Source: Poritiphilus sp965212595 (GTDB lineage: Bacteria; Bacteroidota; Bacteroidia; Flavobacteriales; Flavobacteriaceae). Taken from it: 64,000 bases of DNA. The stretch covers positions 59,282-123,281 of the forward strand of contig CBDBVE010000004.1 in the NCBI GenBank assembly GCA_965212595.1. Direction: 5' to 3'. The notes below the pieces were generated by a model. It was given only the letters and a program-made list of their open reading frames with translations, made no database searches and was not told the origin of the DNA. The position numbers were made by a program, and so were the translations under genes. Positions 42,418-51,012 of the stretch are shown in pieces (the stretch's first letter is position 1; each line of letters begins with the position of its first letter).

Positions 42418-42735
42418 ATGAATAAACTAAAAGAGCGCTGGGGCATTACTTCCAATCTGCAGCTCATTGTAATTTTTGTTGTTTTTGCCATTACAGGCTC
42501 TTCTTCGGTATACGTTGCCAAGCCTTTTTTGGCATGGATTGGCTTAGATAGAATGGCTTTTTCGGAGGCCTGGTGGGGTGGCTTTCTATATTGGAGCCTA
42601 CGTCTTTTGCTTATTTTTCCTTTCTATCAAGTACTATTGGTCCTCTATGGTTGGCTCTTTGGGCAATTCAAGTTTTTCTGGAATTTTGAAAAAAAAATGC
42701 TAAAACATATGGGGTTAGGTTTCTTATTTCAATGA
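42418..42735 (+). CDS. DUF6787 family membrane protein, 105 aa
   Basis: Two membrane helices are visible (QLIVIFVVFAITGSSSVYV and LRLLLIFPFYQVLLVLYGWLF), followed by FGQFKFFWNFEKKMLKHMGL, the conserved end of DUF6787. These small proteins are found across Bacteroidota and have no known role. It has its own strong promoter. The next gene begins 35 bases downstream. Confidence 0.85.
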   Translation: MNKLKERWGITSNLQLIVIFVVFAITGSSSVYVAKPFLAWIGLDRMAFSEAWWGGFLYWSLRLLLIFPFYQVLLVLYGWLFGQFKFFWNFEKKMLKHMGLGFLFQ

Positions 42736-42769
42736 ATACTGTATTTTAACACTTTGTTATAATAGTAAA

Positions 42770-43135
42770 ATGCTAAATTGCGCTGTGCAAAAGCCACAAG
42801 GAGATATTCGTTTATCATTGGCATCATTGATTTTGGTGCTTTGCATGCTTATGCCTGCTTTCCTGAATCTTTCGCACGCCATACACGGGCATAACGAACA
42901 AAAGTGTTCTTCAGACATTACCTTACATTTGCATGAAGCAGAATTCGACTGCGAATTTCAAAAATTCAAGCTCACCAAGCAACTATACGCTGAGCTACCG
43001 AATGTTAATCTTTTTTCAGCACCGTTCTTTGAAAAGCGCGGTATCAGTGCTTATCATTTTTTAAGTGAGTCTGAAATTCTTCCATTTTCCCTTAGAGGGC
43101 CTCCATACAGTAGCCCCGCAATTTCAACCATATAG
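42770..43135 (+). CDS. Small exported protein upstream of a TonB receptor, 121 aa
   Basis: A hydrophobic segment (LSLASLILVLCMLMPAFLNLS, residues about 15-36) is followed by AIHGHNEQKCSSDITLHLHEAEFDCEF, rich in His, Cys and acidic residues, and a C-terminal LRGPPYS. I have seen this type directly upstream of TonB receptors in Flavobacteriaceae. The His/Cys content suggests metal binding, which is inference. It is 45 bases upstream of the receptor and in the same direction. Confidence 0.7.
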   Translation: MLNCAVQKPQGDIRLSLASLILVLCMLMPAFLNLSHAIHGHNEQKCSSDITLHLHEAEFDCEFQKFKLTKQLYAELPNVNLFSAPFFEKRGISAYHFLSESEILPFSLRGPPYSSPAISTI

Positions 43136-43180
43136 TCCTCCCTGTTCATTTGAAGGGATCTACTTTTTAAAAGCATTTTA

Positions 43181-45577
43181 ATGAAGTATTTATTGGCCGT
43201 GCTACTGCTTTTTGGTAGCATTCACGGAAATGCCCAAAATTGCAAAAGTATTCTTTTAGGAGAAGTTATAGACTTCCACGACGAGAGTCCTTTAGCAAAT
43301 GCGCAAATTTCTGTTGTGGGCCAGGCCGGAACCACACTTTCCGATCAAAATGGAAAGTTCACATTTAATGATCTTTGCGACGGATTTGTAGAGCTTGAAG
43401 TCTCACATCCGGAATGCAAAACACAATTTATTTCTGTGGAAGTCAAAGGAGACAGCTTTGTTCGCGTTTCTTTAGAGCATCATCTTGAAGAGCTTGAGGA
43501 AGTTAAGGTGACCGGGGAGTCTATCCCGGATAAGACAAATTCAGCCCAGGAGGAGGTTCTTCTGGGAAAAGATCTGGAGCGTTTTAGTAGTCAAAGCCTT
43601 GGAGATGCTTTAAAACGCATTAGTGGCGTCTCCTCCCTAAATACCGGTGCCAACATTGTAAAACCGGTGGTTCAGGGCCTTAGCGGTAGCAGGGTGCTTA
43701 TCCTTAATAATGGTGTTCGCATGCAAGATATGGAGTGGGGAGATGAACACGCCCCTAATGTGGACATAAACTCCACAGATCGGGTGACAGTAATCAAAGG
43801 GGCCGGAGCCCTAAATTATGCGGGTGATGCCATAGGTGGGGTCATTGTTCTTGAAAAGGAATCACTGATAGCAACTGATTCACTTTATGGGAATGTACTT
43901 TTAAATGGAGCTAGCAATGGTAGAGGTGGAACAGTTGCTAGTGAAATCACCAAAACTTTTGAAAACGGATGGTTTGCCAATGCACAATTGTCTTACAAGC
44001 GTCTTGGAGACCTTGAAGCACCAGATTATGTGTTGACCAATACTGGCATAAAGCAACTAGGGTTGTCGCTATCCGTTGGTAAGCGCGATTTTTTTCAGGG
44101 CTGGGATCTATACTATTCGTATTTCGATTCGGAGATTGCCATTCTTCGTGCCTCCCATACAGGAAATGTTGATGACCTTATACAAGCTATAAATAGCTCA
44201 CAACCTAGTATTATTGAACCCTTTAGTTATGATATCATATCTCCACGCCAAGAAGTAGATCACCATCTTGGAAAGCTCCGCTATTATAGAAGATTCAAAG
44301 GAGCTGGAAAATTAAGTGCTCAATACGACTTTCAGCGTAATCAACGGTTCGAATTTGACGTCCGGGTTGGGGATGATCGCAACACGCCGGCCATAGACCT
44401 CACGCTTACAACGCATACCTTAAGTGCAGATTTCAAATTAGATTCCAAGTCAGACTACCATCTTACTTTCGGGCTACTAGGGAGGTATCAAGACAACTTT
44501 GCGAACCCTGATACAGGGGTAAGACGGCTGATTCCTGATTATGAGAAATACGATTTTGGTGCATTTTTGACTGGAGAATACATCGTATCCAATGATTTTA
44601 TTATCGATGCAGGATTGCGCTTCGATTTCAACAGAGTAGATGCCAAAAAATTCTATCAAACCTCACGCTGGGAAGAACGTGGGTATGATCAGGATTTTGA
44701 TGACATCATCATTGAAGATCTGGGCACCCAATTGCTTACGAACCCTATTTTTAATTATGAGAATATCTCGTTCGCGGCAGGTTTTCTTTACAAAACTTCA
44801 GACGAACAGTCCGTTAGATTTAATTATGCACTTGCACAAAGGGCACCCAATCCCTCTGAACTTTTTAGTGATGGCCTACACCATTCTGCGGCAAGAATTG
44901 AACTCGGAGACCTGCGTATAGGGAGTGAAACTTCCCATAAAATATCAGTGTCTTTAGAGAAAAACGGAGCGAAGTTCGGCTATAACCTTGCTCCTTACGT
45001 CAATTTTATTTCTGATTTTATCCTGCCCGAACCAACAGATGTTGAGTTTACAATCAGAGGGGCTTTCCCTGTATGGAGTTACCGACAGACTGATGCCCGG
45101 ATCTTTGGGATAGACGCAATGGCCTATGCAAAATGGACTGATCACTGGAGAACAGAGCATCAATTCTCCCTTAGTAAAGGAAAAGACACAGATAGAGATC
45201 TCGCATTAATAAACATTCCAGCGGCAAATTTTCGGAATAGCTTAAGCTATCAAAACGAATCCTGGAAAGATTTTAGAATCTCCCTGGAAAGTCAGTACGT
45301 CTTCCGACAGAACGAGTTTCCACCCAATTTGACGGTCTTTTCTCCTGTCCAAAATCAGGAGGTATTATTTGAAATCAATACACCGCCCGATGCGTATCAT
45401 TTGTTAGGCCTGGATGCAGAAATGACTTTCAAGCTTCCAAAATTGAAGGCCTTAAGCGTTGGTCTAAATATTAGCAATTTACTCGATACGGCCTATCGGG
45501 ACTATTTGAATAGACAGCGATATTTCGCCGATAATCTTGGAAGAAATATTGCATTAAGAATAAAGCTCAATTATTAA
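43181..45577 (+). CDS. TonB-dependent outer-membrane receptor
   Basis: The 798-aa protein has a signal peptide, a carboxypeptidase-like regulatory domain (residues about 25-100: LLGEVIDFHDESPLANAQISV), a plug (about 110-230: GDALKRISGVSSLNTGANIVKPVVQGLSGSRVLILNNGV split across the motif), and a beta barrel ending in aromatic-rich strands with terminal ALRIKLNY. No SusD partner follows, so it is not a polysaccharide receptor. The flanking His-rich protein and lipoprotein fit uptake of a metal ion or chelate. Confidence 0.92.
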   Translation: MKYLLAVLLLFGSIHGNAQNCKSILLGEVIDFHDESPLANAQISVVGQAGTTLSDQNGKFTFNDLCDGFVELEVSHPECKTQFISVEVKGDSFVRVSLEHHLEELEEVKVTGESIPDKTNSAQEEVLLGKDLERFSSQSLGDALKRISGVSSLNTGANIVKPVVQGLSGSRVLILNNGVRMQDMEWGDEHAPNVDINSTDRVTVIKGAGALNYAGDAIGGVIVLEKESLIATDSLYGNVLLNGASNGRGGTVASEITKTFENGWFANAQLSYKRLGDLEAPDYVLTNTGIKQLGLSLSVGKRDFFQGWDLYYSYFDSEIAILRASHTGNVDDLIQAINSSQPSIIEPFSYDIISPRQEVDHHLGKLRYYRRFKGAGKLSAQYDFQRNQRFEFDVRVGDDRNTPAIDLTLTTHTLSADFKLDSKSDYHLTFGLLGRYQDNFANPDTGVRRLIPDYEKYDFGAFLTGEYIVSNDFIIDAGLRFDFNRVDAKKFYQTSRWEERGYDQDFDDIIIEDLGTQLLTNPIFNYENISFAAGFLYKTSDEQSVRFNYALAQRAPNPSELFSDGLHHSAARIELGDLRIGSETSHKISVSLEKNGAKFGYNLAPYVNFISDFILPEPTDVEFTIRGAFPVWSYRQTDARIFGIDAMAYAKWTDHWRTEHQFSLSKGKDTDRDLALINIPAANFRNSLSYQNESWKDFRISLESQYVFRQNEFPPNLTVFSPVQNQEVLFEINTPPDAYHLLGLDAEMTFKLPKLKALSVGLNISNLLDTAYRDYLNRQRYFADNLGRNIALRIKLNY

Positions 45578-45596
45578 TCATTTTAACTATTAAATC

Positions 45597-46151
45597 ATGA
45601 AAAATTTAAAATTAATAAGCCTACTTGCAGTTTTCACCTTGTTCTTCATCAGTTGTTCTGATGACGACGAAAATCCGGACCCTGTCAATGAAGAAGAGGT
45701 TATCACCACCATGAATGTAACCTTAACACCTATAGGTGGGGGAACGACAATTACGTTGCAGTCTCAAGATTTAGATGGTGATGGCCCCAATGATCCGGTA
45801 ATTACGATTTCGGGAAATTTGGCCGCCAGCACTACCTATAACGGAGCGATAGAGTTATTGAATGAGACCGAGACTCCAGCAGAAGACATTACAATTGAAG
45901 TCGCGGAGGAAGATGATGAGCATCAATTTTTCTTTTCCGTTACGGGTTCGCTAAGTGGTGTAAACTATGCTGACCAGGATGGAGATGGCAACCCCGTAGG
46001 GCTTGCATTCAGCCTTGAGACCGGAGCGGCAGGAACCGGCGTTTTAGGAGTTACCTTAAGACATGAACCTAAAAAACCTAATGACGGTACTTTGTCTGAC
46101 GCTGGTGGGGAAACCGATATTGCTCAGAACTTTAATCTTACTGTAGAGTAA
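45597..46151 (+). CDS. Acidic lipoprotein paired with TonB receptor, 184 aa
   Basis: The lipoprotein signal (FTLFFISCSDDDE) is followed by an acidic linker and a beta-sandwich-like domain. Two calcium-loop-like segments, DLDGDGPNDP and DQDGDGNPVG, are present, and HQFFFSVTGSLSGVNY is characteristic. In Flavobacteriia this family regularly follows the same TonB receptors; it may be a surface partner binding the ligand. It begins 19 bases after the receptor stop. Confidence 0.78.
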   Translation: MKNLKLISLLAVFTLFFISCSDDDENPDPVNEEEVITTMNVTLTPIGGGTTITLQSQDLDGDGPNDPVITISGNLAASTTYNGAIELLNETETPAEDITIEVAEEDDEHQFFFSVTGSLSGVNYADQDGDGNPVGLAFSLETGAAGTGVLGVTLRHEPKKPNDGTLSDAGGETDIAQNFNLTVE

Positions 46152-46180
46152 AATTTAAATTGTTAGAGTTAGTTTGTTGT

Positions 46181-46217
46181 GGGAGCTGCCTGGGGATTGG
46201 TAGCTCCCTCTTTTTTT
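46181..46217 (+). terminator. Terminator of the TonB receptor operon
   Basis: GGGAGCTGCC (46181-46190) pairs with GGTAGCTCCC (46199-46208), with one G-T wobble, followed by TCTTTTTTT. Confidence 0.85.
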
Positions 46218-46254
46218 GCCCACTGCAGACTGTAAATTAAAATCACTTAGTCTC

Positions 46255-47139
46255 CTACTCCTTACTTTTCCTGGATTTACGAAAGCCGTACACGAATTGT
46301 CCAAAGAAACCTTTAGGAATTCTTTCATCTCCCGAAAATCCCAAAGGAATTTTCCCACTGTCTTCGGGGATGTAATTGGTTTTAAAAAGATAGTCCCAGA
46401 CGCTCAGGCTAATACCAAAATTTACACCGTACCTGCCTTCGGGTAAGACATAAGAATGGTGGTAAAGATGCATTACCGGATTATTGAAGAGGTACTTTAA
46501 TGGTCCCCAGGTAAATTTTACATTGGCGTGATTAAAATGCCCAATAGCAATGGCCAGAAAATGAACGATAAAGGCCTGCTGGGGTTCAAAGCCTCCCAAC
46601 AGCATCACACCAAGAGTTTTCAAGGGTTTATATAGAATATTTTCCATCCAATGGTATCTAAAGTGGGCCGCAAAGCCCATTTCCTTCACGCTGTGATGAA
46701 TTTTGTGAAACTGCCAGAGCACTGGATACTTATGCAGAAGAACGTGTGTAAACCATTGGAAAAAATCGAGTACCACAAAAAAAATGACTAGCTGCGCCCA
46801 CATGGGTAGCGAACTTAAGTCTATTAAGACAAGACTCTGAGCACCTACACCTAGATCCGCAAAAAACAATTCCAGAAGCTTGTAAAAACCACTGATAGCT
46901 AATGTAAAAAGGAAGAAATTAAAATACATATAAAAGCCATCGAGCCAAAAATCTTTCCGAAATAAAGCCTGTTGCTTCCTCCAGGGAAAAAGAATCTCCA
47001 GCCCCCAAATTACGAGTGAAATGAGCGTAAGGCCCCAAAAATAATTCGTATACCAGGGTACTTCCAGGATAATCGATTTCCAGGTCCAATTAAGATTGCC
47101 CAGGAAAGCACTGCTAAAAGCCTCGAGATATGCGTTCAT
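46255..47139 (-). CDS. Sterol desaturase/fatty acid hydroxylase family protein
   Basis: The 294-aa membrane protein has histidine clusters FTHVLLHKYP, FHKIHHSVKEMG and HFNHANVKF with MHLYHHSY, the di-iron ligands of the superfamily. Several membrane helices precede and separate them. It likely hydroxylates or desaturates a membrane lipid; the substrate is unknown. The small gene at 47161 lies 21 bases upstream on the same strand and may be co-transcribed. Confidence 0.87.
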   Translation of the reverse strand: MNAYLEAFSSAFLGNLNWTWKSIILEVPWYTNYFWGLTLISLVIWGLEILFPWRKQQALFRKDFWLDGFYMYFNFFLFTLAISGFYKLLELFFADLGVGAQSLVLIDLSSLPMWAQLVIFFVVLDFFQWFTHVLLHKYPVLWQFHKIHHSVKEMGFAAHFRYHWMENILYKPLKTLGVMLLGGFEPQQAFIVHFLAIAIGHFNHANVKFTWGPLKYLFNNPVMHLYHHSYVLPEGRYGVNFGISLSVWDYLFKTNYIPEDSGKIPLGFSGDERIPKGFFGQFVYGFRKSRKSKE

Positions 47140-47160
47140 AAAAGAAGAATAAGACCGGGT

Positions 47161-47469
47161 TTATTTAGAATCCGGATTTACGATGCTTGCGGTTTTGTCT
47201 TTTGCAAAAACATAGGTATATAACCACATAATAGTAAAGGTGGGTATAACATCCAGGCCGGGAACTAACTCTTCAATAAAAGAAATGACACCTGCAGTTT
47301 TCCCTGCTTTCCCTTTATACATCCGGGTCATTAGCCAGGCCGAAATGGGAGCCCATATCACATCTGAAAACGCTCCTACTCCAGGAATCATGAAAGAAAG
47401 CATCCCTATCCCATCGAATAGCAAACCCAAAAAGAGGTTTTGCATTTTATTATCATCGGATTTTGACAT
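47161..47469 (-). CDS. Small conserved membrane protein, 102 aa
   Basis: The start at 47469 (MSKSDDNKMQNLFLGLLFDGIG) gives a hydrophilic N-terminus and two or three membrane segments, with GMLSFMIPGVGAFSDVIWAPISAWLMTRMYKGK and VPGLDVIPTFTIMWLYTYVF spanning them in parts. It resembles small Bacteroidota membrane proteins of unknown function. A longer frame to 47502 exists but adds an unconvincing leader. Confidence 0.75.
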   Translation of the reverse strand: MSKSDDNKMQNLFLGLLFDGIGMLSFMIPGVGAFSDVIWAPISAWLMTRMYKGKAGKTAGVISFIEELVPGLDVIPTFTIMWLYTYVFAKDKTASIVNPDSK

Positions 47470-47532
47470 GCTTAAAAATACATATTCCAATGGAAGCGGC
47501 AAATTGAAATACTTAGGAAAGAGGAACGGTTC

Positions 47533-48042
47533 TTATTGAATACTGCGAACCTTACCACCGTCTTCGGCTTTTTTGATCAATTTAGATGCAGAACGGTAGA
47601 GTACCTGACCCCCACTGCTAGACTGAGCAACCAGGCTCTTGAATTCAATATTTGTTAGGTCGATCGTGGCGCCATCTGTGGCCGACACCTCAAAACTCTC
47701 CATTCTTGAGAATTTCTCATCCAGGGTAGCACTGCCACCGTTAGACATTTCAAGAACGCTTATCACGGGTGTGTAAATGGTTACCACAATTTCATCATAG
47801 TCTTCGCTGTCGCGGTTAGATCTTATTTTCAACTGGTTGTTTCTCACATGATGTAAAACATGTTGAGCAGCATCTGAGTTTCCGGAAATATGAATTTTGT
47901 GAGCGTCAGACTTCACAATGTGTATTGTAGCTCCAATATTGCTGTTAATGGCCTCAAAAGCTCCCAAAGAAGAGGAAAGGTTTTCCTGGGAATAGGAAAG
48001 CCCCGCGCATAGTAAAACTGCCGCAAGGAAGAAGTTTTTCAT
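47533..48042 (-). CDS. GIN-domain (DUF2807) putative adhesin-like protein, 169 aa
   Basis: A signal peptide (FFLAAVLLCAGLSYSQ) precedes a domain of short beta repeats: IGATIHIVKSDAHKIHISGN, EDYDEIVVTIYTP, MSNGGSATLDEKF and SATDGATIDLTNI. This is the stacked-beta pattern of the GIN/DUF2807 family, predicted to be a head domain of surface adhesins. It is shorter than typical (about 220 aa). The gene is alone and secreted. Confidence 0.75.
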   Translation of the reverse strand: MKNFFLAAVLLCAGLSYSQENLSSSLGAFEAINSNIGATIHIVKSDAHKIHISGNSDAAQHVLHHVRNNQLKIRSNRDSEDYDEIVVTIYTPVISVLEMSNGGSATLDEKFSRMESFEVSATDGATIDLTNIEFKSLVAQSSSGGQVLYRSASKLIKKAEDGGKVRSIQ

Positions 48043-48116
48043 AAGGCCTCAGTTTGTGGTTGTTATTATAAAGACCCCGAAAATGACTTTTTGTTACAAA
48101 ATTTAACAGAAAAATC

Positions 48117-48716
48117 TTAAGAAAGTTTAGCACTGATCAATTTTAAGAACTCCTCCCGGGTTTCTATTTTCTCAAATTGCCCTCTAAATCCGGAAGTAGT
48201 AGTAACCGAATTTTGCTTTTGTACCCCACGCATCATCATACACATATGAGCTGCCTCGATAACTACCGCTACTCCTTTCGGCTGCAAGGTGTCATTGATG
48301 CATTCCAGGATATCATGGGTAAGTCGTTCCTGTACCTGTAAACGCCTTGCAAAAACATCGACCACTCTTGGGATTTTGCTTAAGCCCACAATATGCCCGT
48401 TAGGAATATAAGCGATATGCGCCTTGCCAAAGAAGGGAAGCATATGGTGCTCACAAAGTGAATATACTTCAATGTCCTTAATGATCACCATGTCATCATA
48501 GTCTTCCTTAAACATAGCCCCCTTAAGTATTTCTACGGCATCCTGCTTATACCCCTGGGTAAGAAAGAGCATTGCTTTAGCCGCCCTCTCCGGTGTTTTT
48601 ATAAGACCTTCCCGGTCTACGTCCTCCCCTATTTCATCGATGATTTTCGAAAAACGATCTTTTACCTCATTGGTAATTTCGATATTGTATTCTTCAAGAT
48701 TCGTATATGGTGACAT
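48117..48716 (-). CDS. folE: GTP cyclohydrolase I
   Basis: The 199-aa protein converts GTP to 7,8-dihydroneopterin triphosphate, the first step of tetrahydrofolate synthesis. Zinc ligands are in YSLCEHHMLPFFG and AAHMCMMMRGVQ, and SKIPRVVDVFARRLQVQERLT is the substrate site. The N-terminus is short compared with many members but complete from MSPYTNLEEYNIEI. A minus-strand TATTTTTG element at 48757-48764 may be its promoter. Confidence 0.95.
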   Translation of the reverse strand: MSPYTNLEEYNIEITNEVKDRFSKIIDEIGEDVDREGLIKTPERAAKAMLFLTQGYKQDAVEILKGAMFKEDYDDMVIIKDIEVYSLCEHHMLPFFGKAHIAYIPNGHIVGLSKIPRVVDVFARRLQVQERLTHDILECINDTLQPKGVAVVIEAAHMCMMMRGVQKQNSVTTTSGFRGQFEKIETREEFLKLISAKLS

Positions 48717-48917
48717 GCAAAACGTAATTAAAGTAATTGAACATTGTTACAAGCTTCAAAAATATCATAAATATTCGGCAAAATTTTCTTTTGTGCCATT
48801 ATATCGCATTATTATGTCTGTTGCGGTAATTCATGAGAAAAACAAAAAGCCGGAAGCCTATTAAATTGTTTTGTGATTTCTCCCTGAATGTGTACTTTCA
48901 TCCGATATTTGCGAGGG

Positions 48918-49580
48918 ATGATTAAAGCGACAAACATTCAAAAATTCTATGGAGACCTTCAGGTACTTAAGGGTGTGGATCTGAAAGTAGAGAAAGGTGA
49001 GATTGTGGCTATTGTAGGGCCTTCCGGGGCTGGGAAGACAACCCTATTGCAGATTCTTGGAACACTTGACGGGCAGTCTAACAAGGTAGATAGCAGCCTA
49101 ACGATTAATGCCATTGAGGTCACCACTTTAAAGGATAAACCCCTAGCCAAGTTCAGAAACGATCATATTGGTTTTATTTTTCAATTTCATCAGCTTTTAC
49201 CAGAATTCACAGCGCTCGAGAATGTATGCATCCCGGCCTTCATTAAAAAAACTCCAAGAGGCGAAGCAGAAGCAAAAGCGAAAGAACTGCTAAACTTCTT
49301 AGGCCTGCAAGACCGACACGACCACAAGCCCAGCGAACTATCAGGGGGAGAGCAACAAAGAGTCGCGGTTGCCCGGGCACTGGTAAATAATCCATCGATT
49401 ATCCTTGCAGACGAACCAAGCGGTAATCTAGACTCTGAAAGCGCAGACAACCTCCATAATCTGTTCTTCGAATTAAGAGACAAATTTGGACAGACTTTCG
49501 TTATCGTGACCCATAACCGGGAACTTGCCGATATGGCAGACAGAAAATTGACCATGGTAGACGGGCAAATATTGGACTGA
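48918..49580 (+). CDS. ABC transporter ATP-binding protein, LolD-like
   Basis: The 220-aa ATPase has Walker A GPSGAGKTT, Q-loop FQFHQLLPEFTALENV, signature LSGGEQQRVAVARAL, Walker B IILADEPSGNLDSES and an H-loop VTHNRELA. Sequence and length fit LolD/MacB-type exporters, and LolD (lipoprotein release) is the likely assignment in Flavobacteriia. No permease gene is adjacent. The start at 48918 has GAGG just upstream. The next gene begins one base after its stop, so an operon is evident. Confidence 0.85.
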   Translation: MIKATNIQKFYGDLQVLKGVDLKVEKGEIVAIVGPSGAGKTTLLQILGTLDGQSNKVDSSLTINAIEVTTLKDKPLAKFRNDHIGFIFQFHQLLPEFTALENVCIPAFIKKTPRGEAEAKAKELLNFLGLQDRHDHKPSELSGGEQQRVAVARALVNNPSIILADEPSGNLDSESADNLHNLFFELRDKFGQTFVIVTHNRELADMADRKLTMVDGQILD

Positions 49581-49581
49581 T

Positions 49582-50139
49582 ATGATCAAGGAAATTTGGT
49601 CGTTCTTAAAAAGACCTGATTATAAGGTAGATGAAGATACTAATTTAAAGTATCGATTTACAATTTTTTTTCGACTCCTTTTTATCGCCTTGATGATTAG
49701 CGTGGTACTTGGCTTATGCATTGGATTATTAGAATCTGCCGTAAGCTTAGACCTGGGAGAGCATGCCATGGATTTACTGATAGACCAGTACTCCACTTAC
49801 TTCATTTTCTTTGCCGCGGTAATTTTGGCCCCGCTTTTAGAAGAACTCTTTTTTAGGGGGCCTATGGTGTTTTTTAAAAAGAGTCCGCATTTCTGGCTCG
49901 TTTTTTACCTCTTTACCCTTCTTTTTGGCTTCTATCATATCACCAACTTTGAAATCACACCCACGGTACTTATTCTTTCACCGCTTCTGGTTGCGCCTCA
50001 ATTATGTGTAGGGGTATTACTCGGTTTTATTCGGGTTCGCTTTGGTTTGCTATGGGCCATTTTGCTTCATGCCTGTTACAATTTAGTACTCCTTGGCCCC
50101 ATTGTTTTTATGAAGGCCCTAGACCTTCCTTTAGAATGA
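49582..50139 (+). CDS. CPBP family intramembrane protease
   Basis: The 185-aa membrane protein has the CPBP (Rce1-like) motifs: PLLEELFFRG (E-E-x3-R), FGFYHITN with catalytic His, and WAILLHACYNLVLL. Family members are glutamic intramembrane endopeptidases or of unknown role in bacteria. Its stop overlaps the start of the next gene (ATGA at 50136-50139), so the three genes are translationally coupled. Confidence 0.9.
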   Translation: MIKEIWSFLKRPDYKVDEDTNLKYRFTIFFRLLFIALMISVVLGLCIGLLESAVSLDLGEHAMDLLIDQYSTYFIFFAAVILAPLLEELFFRGPMVFFKKSPHFWLVFYLFTLLFGFYHITNFEITPTVLILSPLLVAPQLCVGVLLGFIRVRFGLLWAILLHACYNLVLLGPIVFMKALDLPLE

Positions 50140-50900
50140 AGCAAGCAGAACTTAAGGCCTTTTTAGATACAAAGGTCACACAATACAATAGTCCGAAGTT
50201 TTTAGAGACAGATCCAATCTGTATCCCACATCGGTTTCATAAGAAAGAAGACATAGAAATCAGTGCTTTTCTTACTGCCACCATAGCCTGGGGCAACAGA
50301 AAAAGCATTATTGCCAGCGCTGACAAAATGCTGGCATATCTAGACAACGATCCTTATGAGTTTGTCTGCAAGCATCAGGAAACCGATCTTAACCGGGTTC
50401 GGTCTTTCGTTCACCGTACCTTCAATGGATTGGATTTTGAGTTCTTTATAAGGGCTCTTCGGCACATCTATAAAAATCACAAAAGCCTGGAGCAGGTTTT
50501 CAGCACCAATGCCAAGGACAGTTCCCTTCAGCCTGCCATTTCTGAATTTAAAAGAACCTTCTTCGAAATACCACACTCAAAGAGAACTTTAAAACATGTT
50601 TCAGACCCTTCAAAGGGTTCCGCAGCCAAGCGCATCAATATGTTTTTACGCTGGATGGTAAGAGACGCTAATACCGCAGTAGACTTTGGCTTATGGAAAT
50701 CTATTACTCCGGCTCAGTTATCCTGCCCACTCGATGTGCACTCAGGACGGGTAGCCAGAAAACTAGGTTTGTTAAAACGCAAGCAAAACGATGCCAAAGC
50801 AGTCCAAGAACTGGACGCCTCTCTCCGAAAATTAGATCCTGAAGACCCCGTTAAATATGACTTTGCGCTTTTTGGACTCGGTGTTTTTGAAAAATTTTAG
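50136..50900 (+). CDS. TIGR02757 family protein
   Basis: The start at 50136 overlaps the CPBP stop; a frame from 50004 inside that gene is rejected. The 254-aa protein has SAFLTATIAWGNRKSIIASADKML, GSAAKRINMFLRWMVR and DVHSGRVARKLGLL, the conserved blocks of TIGR02757 (DUF2400). It is a cytoplasmic helix-rich family distantly related to the HhH-GPD glycosylase fold, with no demonstrated reaction. Confidence 0.9.
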   Translation: MKQAELKAFLDTKVTQYNSPKFLETDPICIPHRFHKKEDIEISAFLTATIAWGNRKSIIASADKMLAYLDNDPYEFVCKHQETDLNRVRSFVHRTFNGLDFEFFIRALRHIYKNHKSLEQVFSTNAKDSSLQPAISEFKRTFFEIPHSKRTLKHVSDPSKGSAAKRINMFLRWMVRDANTAVDFGLWKSITPAQLSCPLDVHSGRVARKLGLLKRKQNDAKAVQELDASLRKLDPEDPVKYDFALFGLGVFEKF

Positions 50901-51012
50901 TGCGGCACAACTTCATAGAACCCACATTATCCATAAAAAAAGATACTCTTTAAAACTAGGCCTTTCGAAGGTTTTTGAATGCTGATACTTTACATTCAAA
51001 TGATGGGAAGAA

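Noticed and set aside
50004..50135. N-terminal extension of the TIGR02757 frame
   Set aside because: It lies wholly inside the CPBP gene in another frame; the ATGA overlap at 50136 is the natural start.
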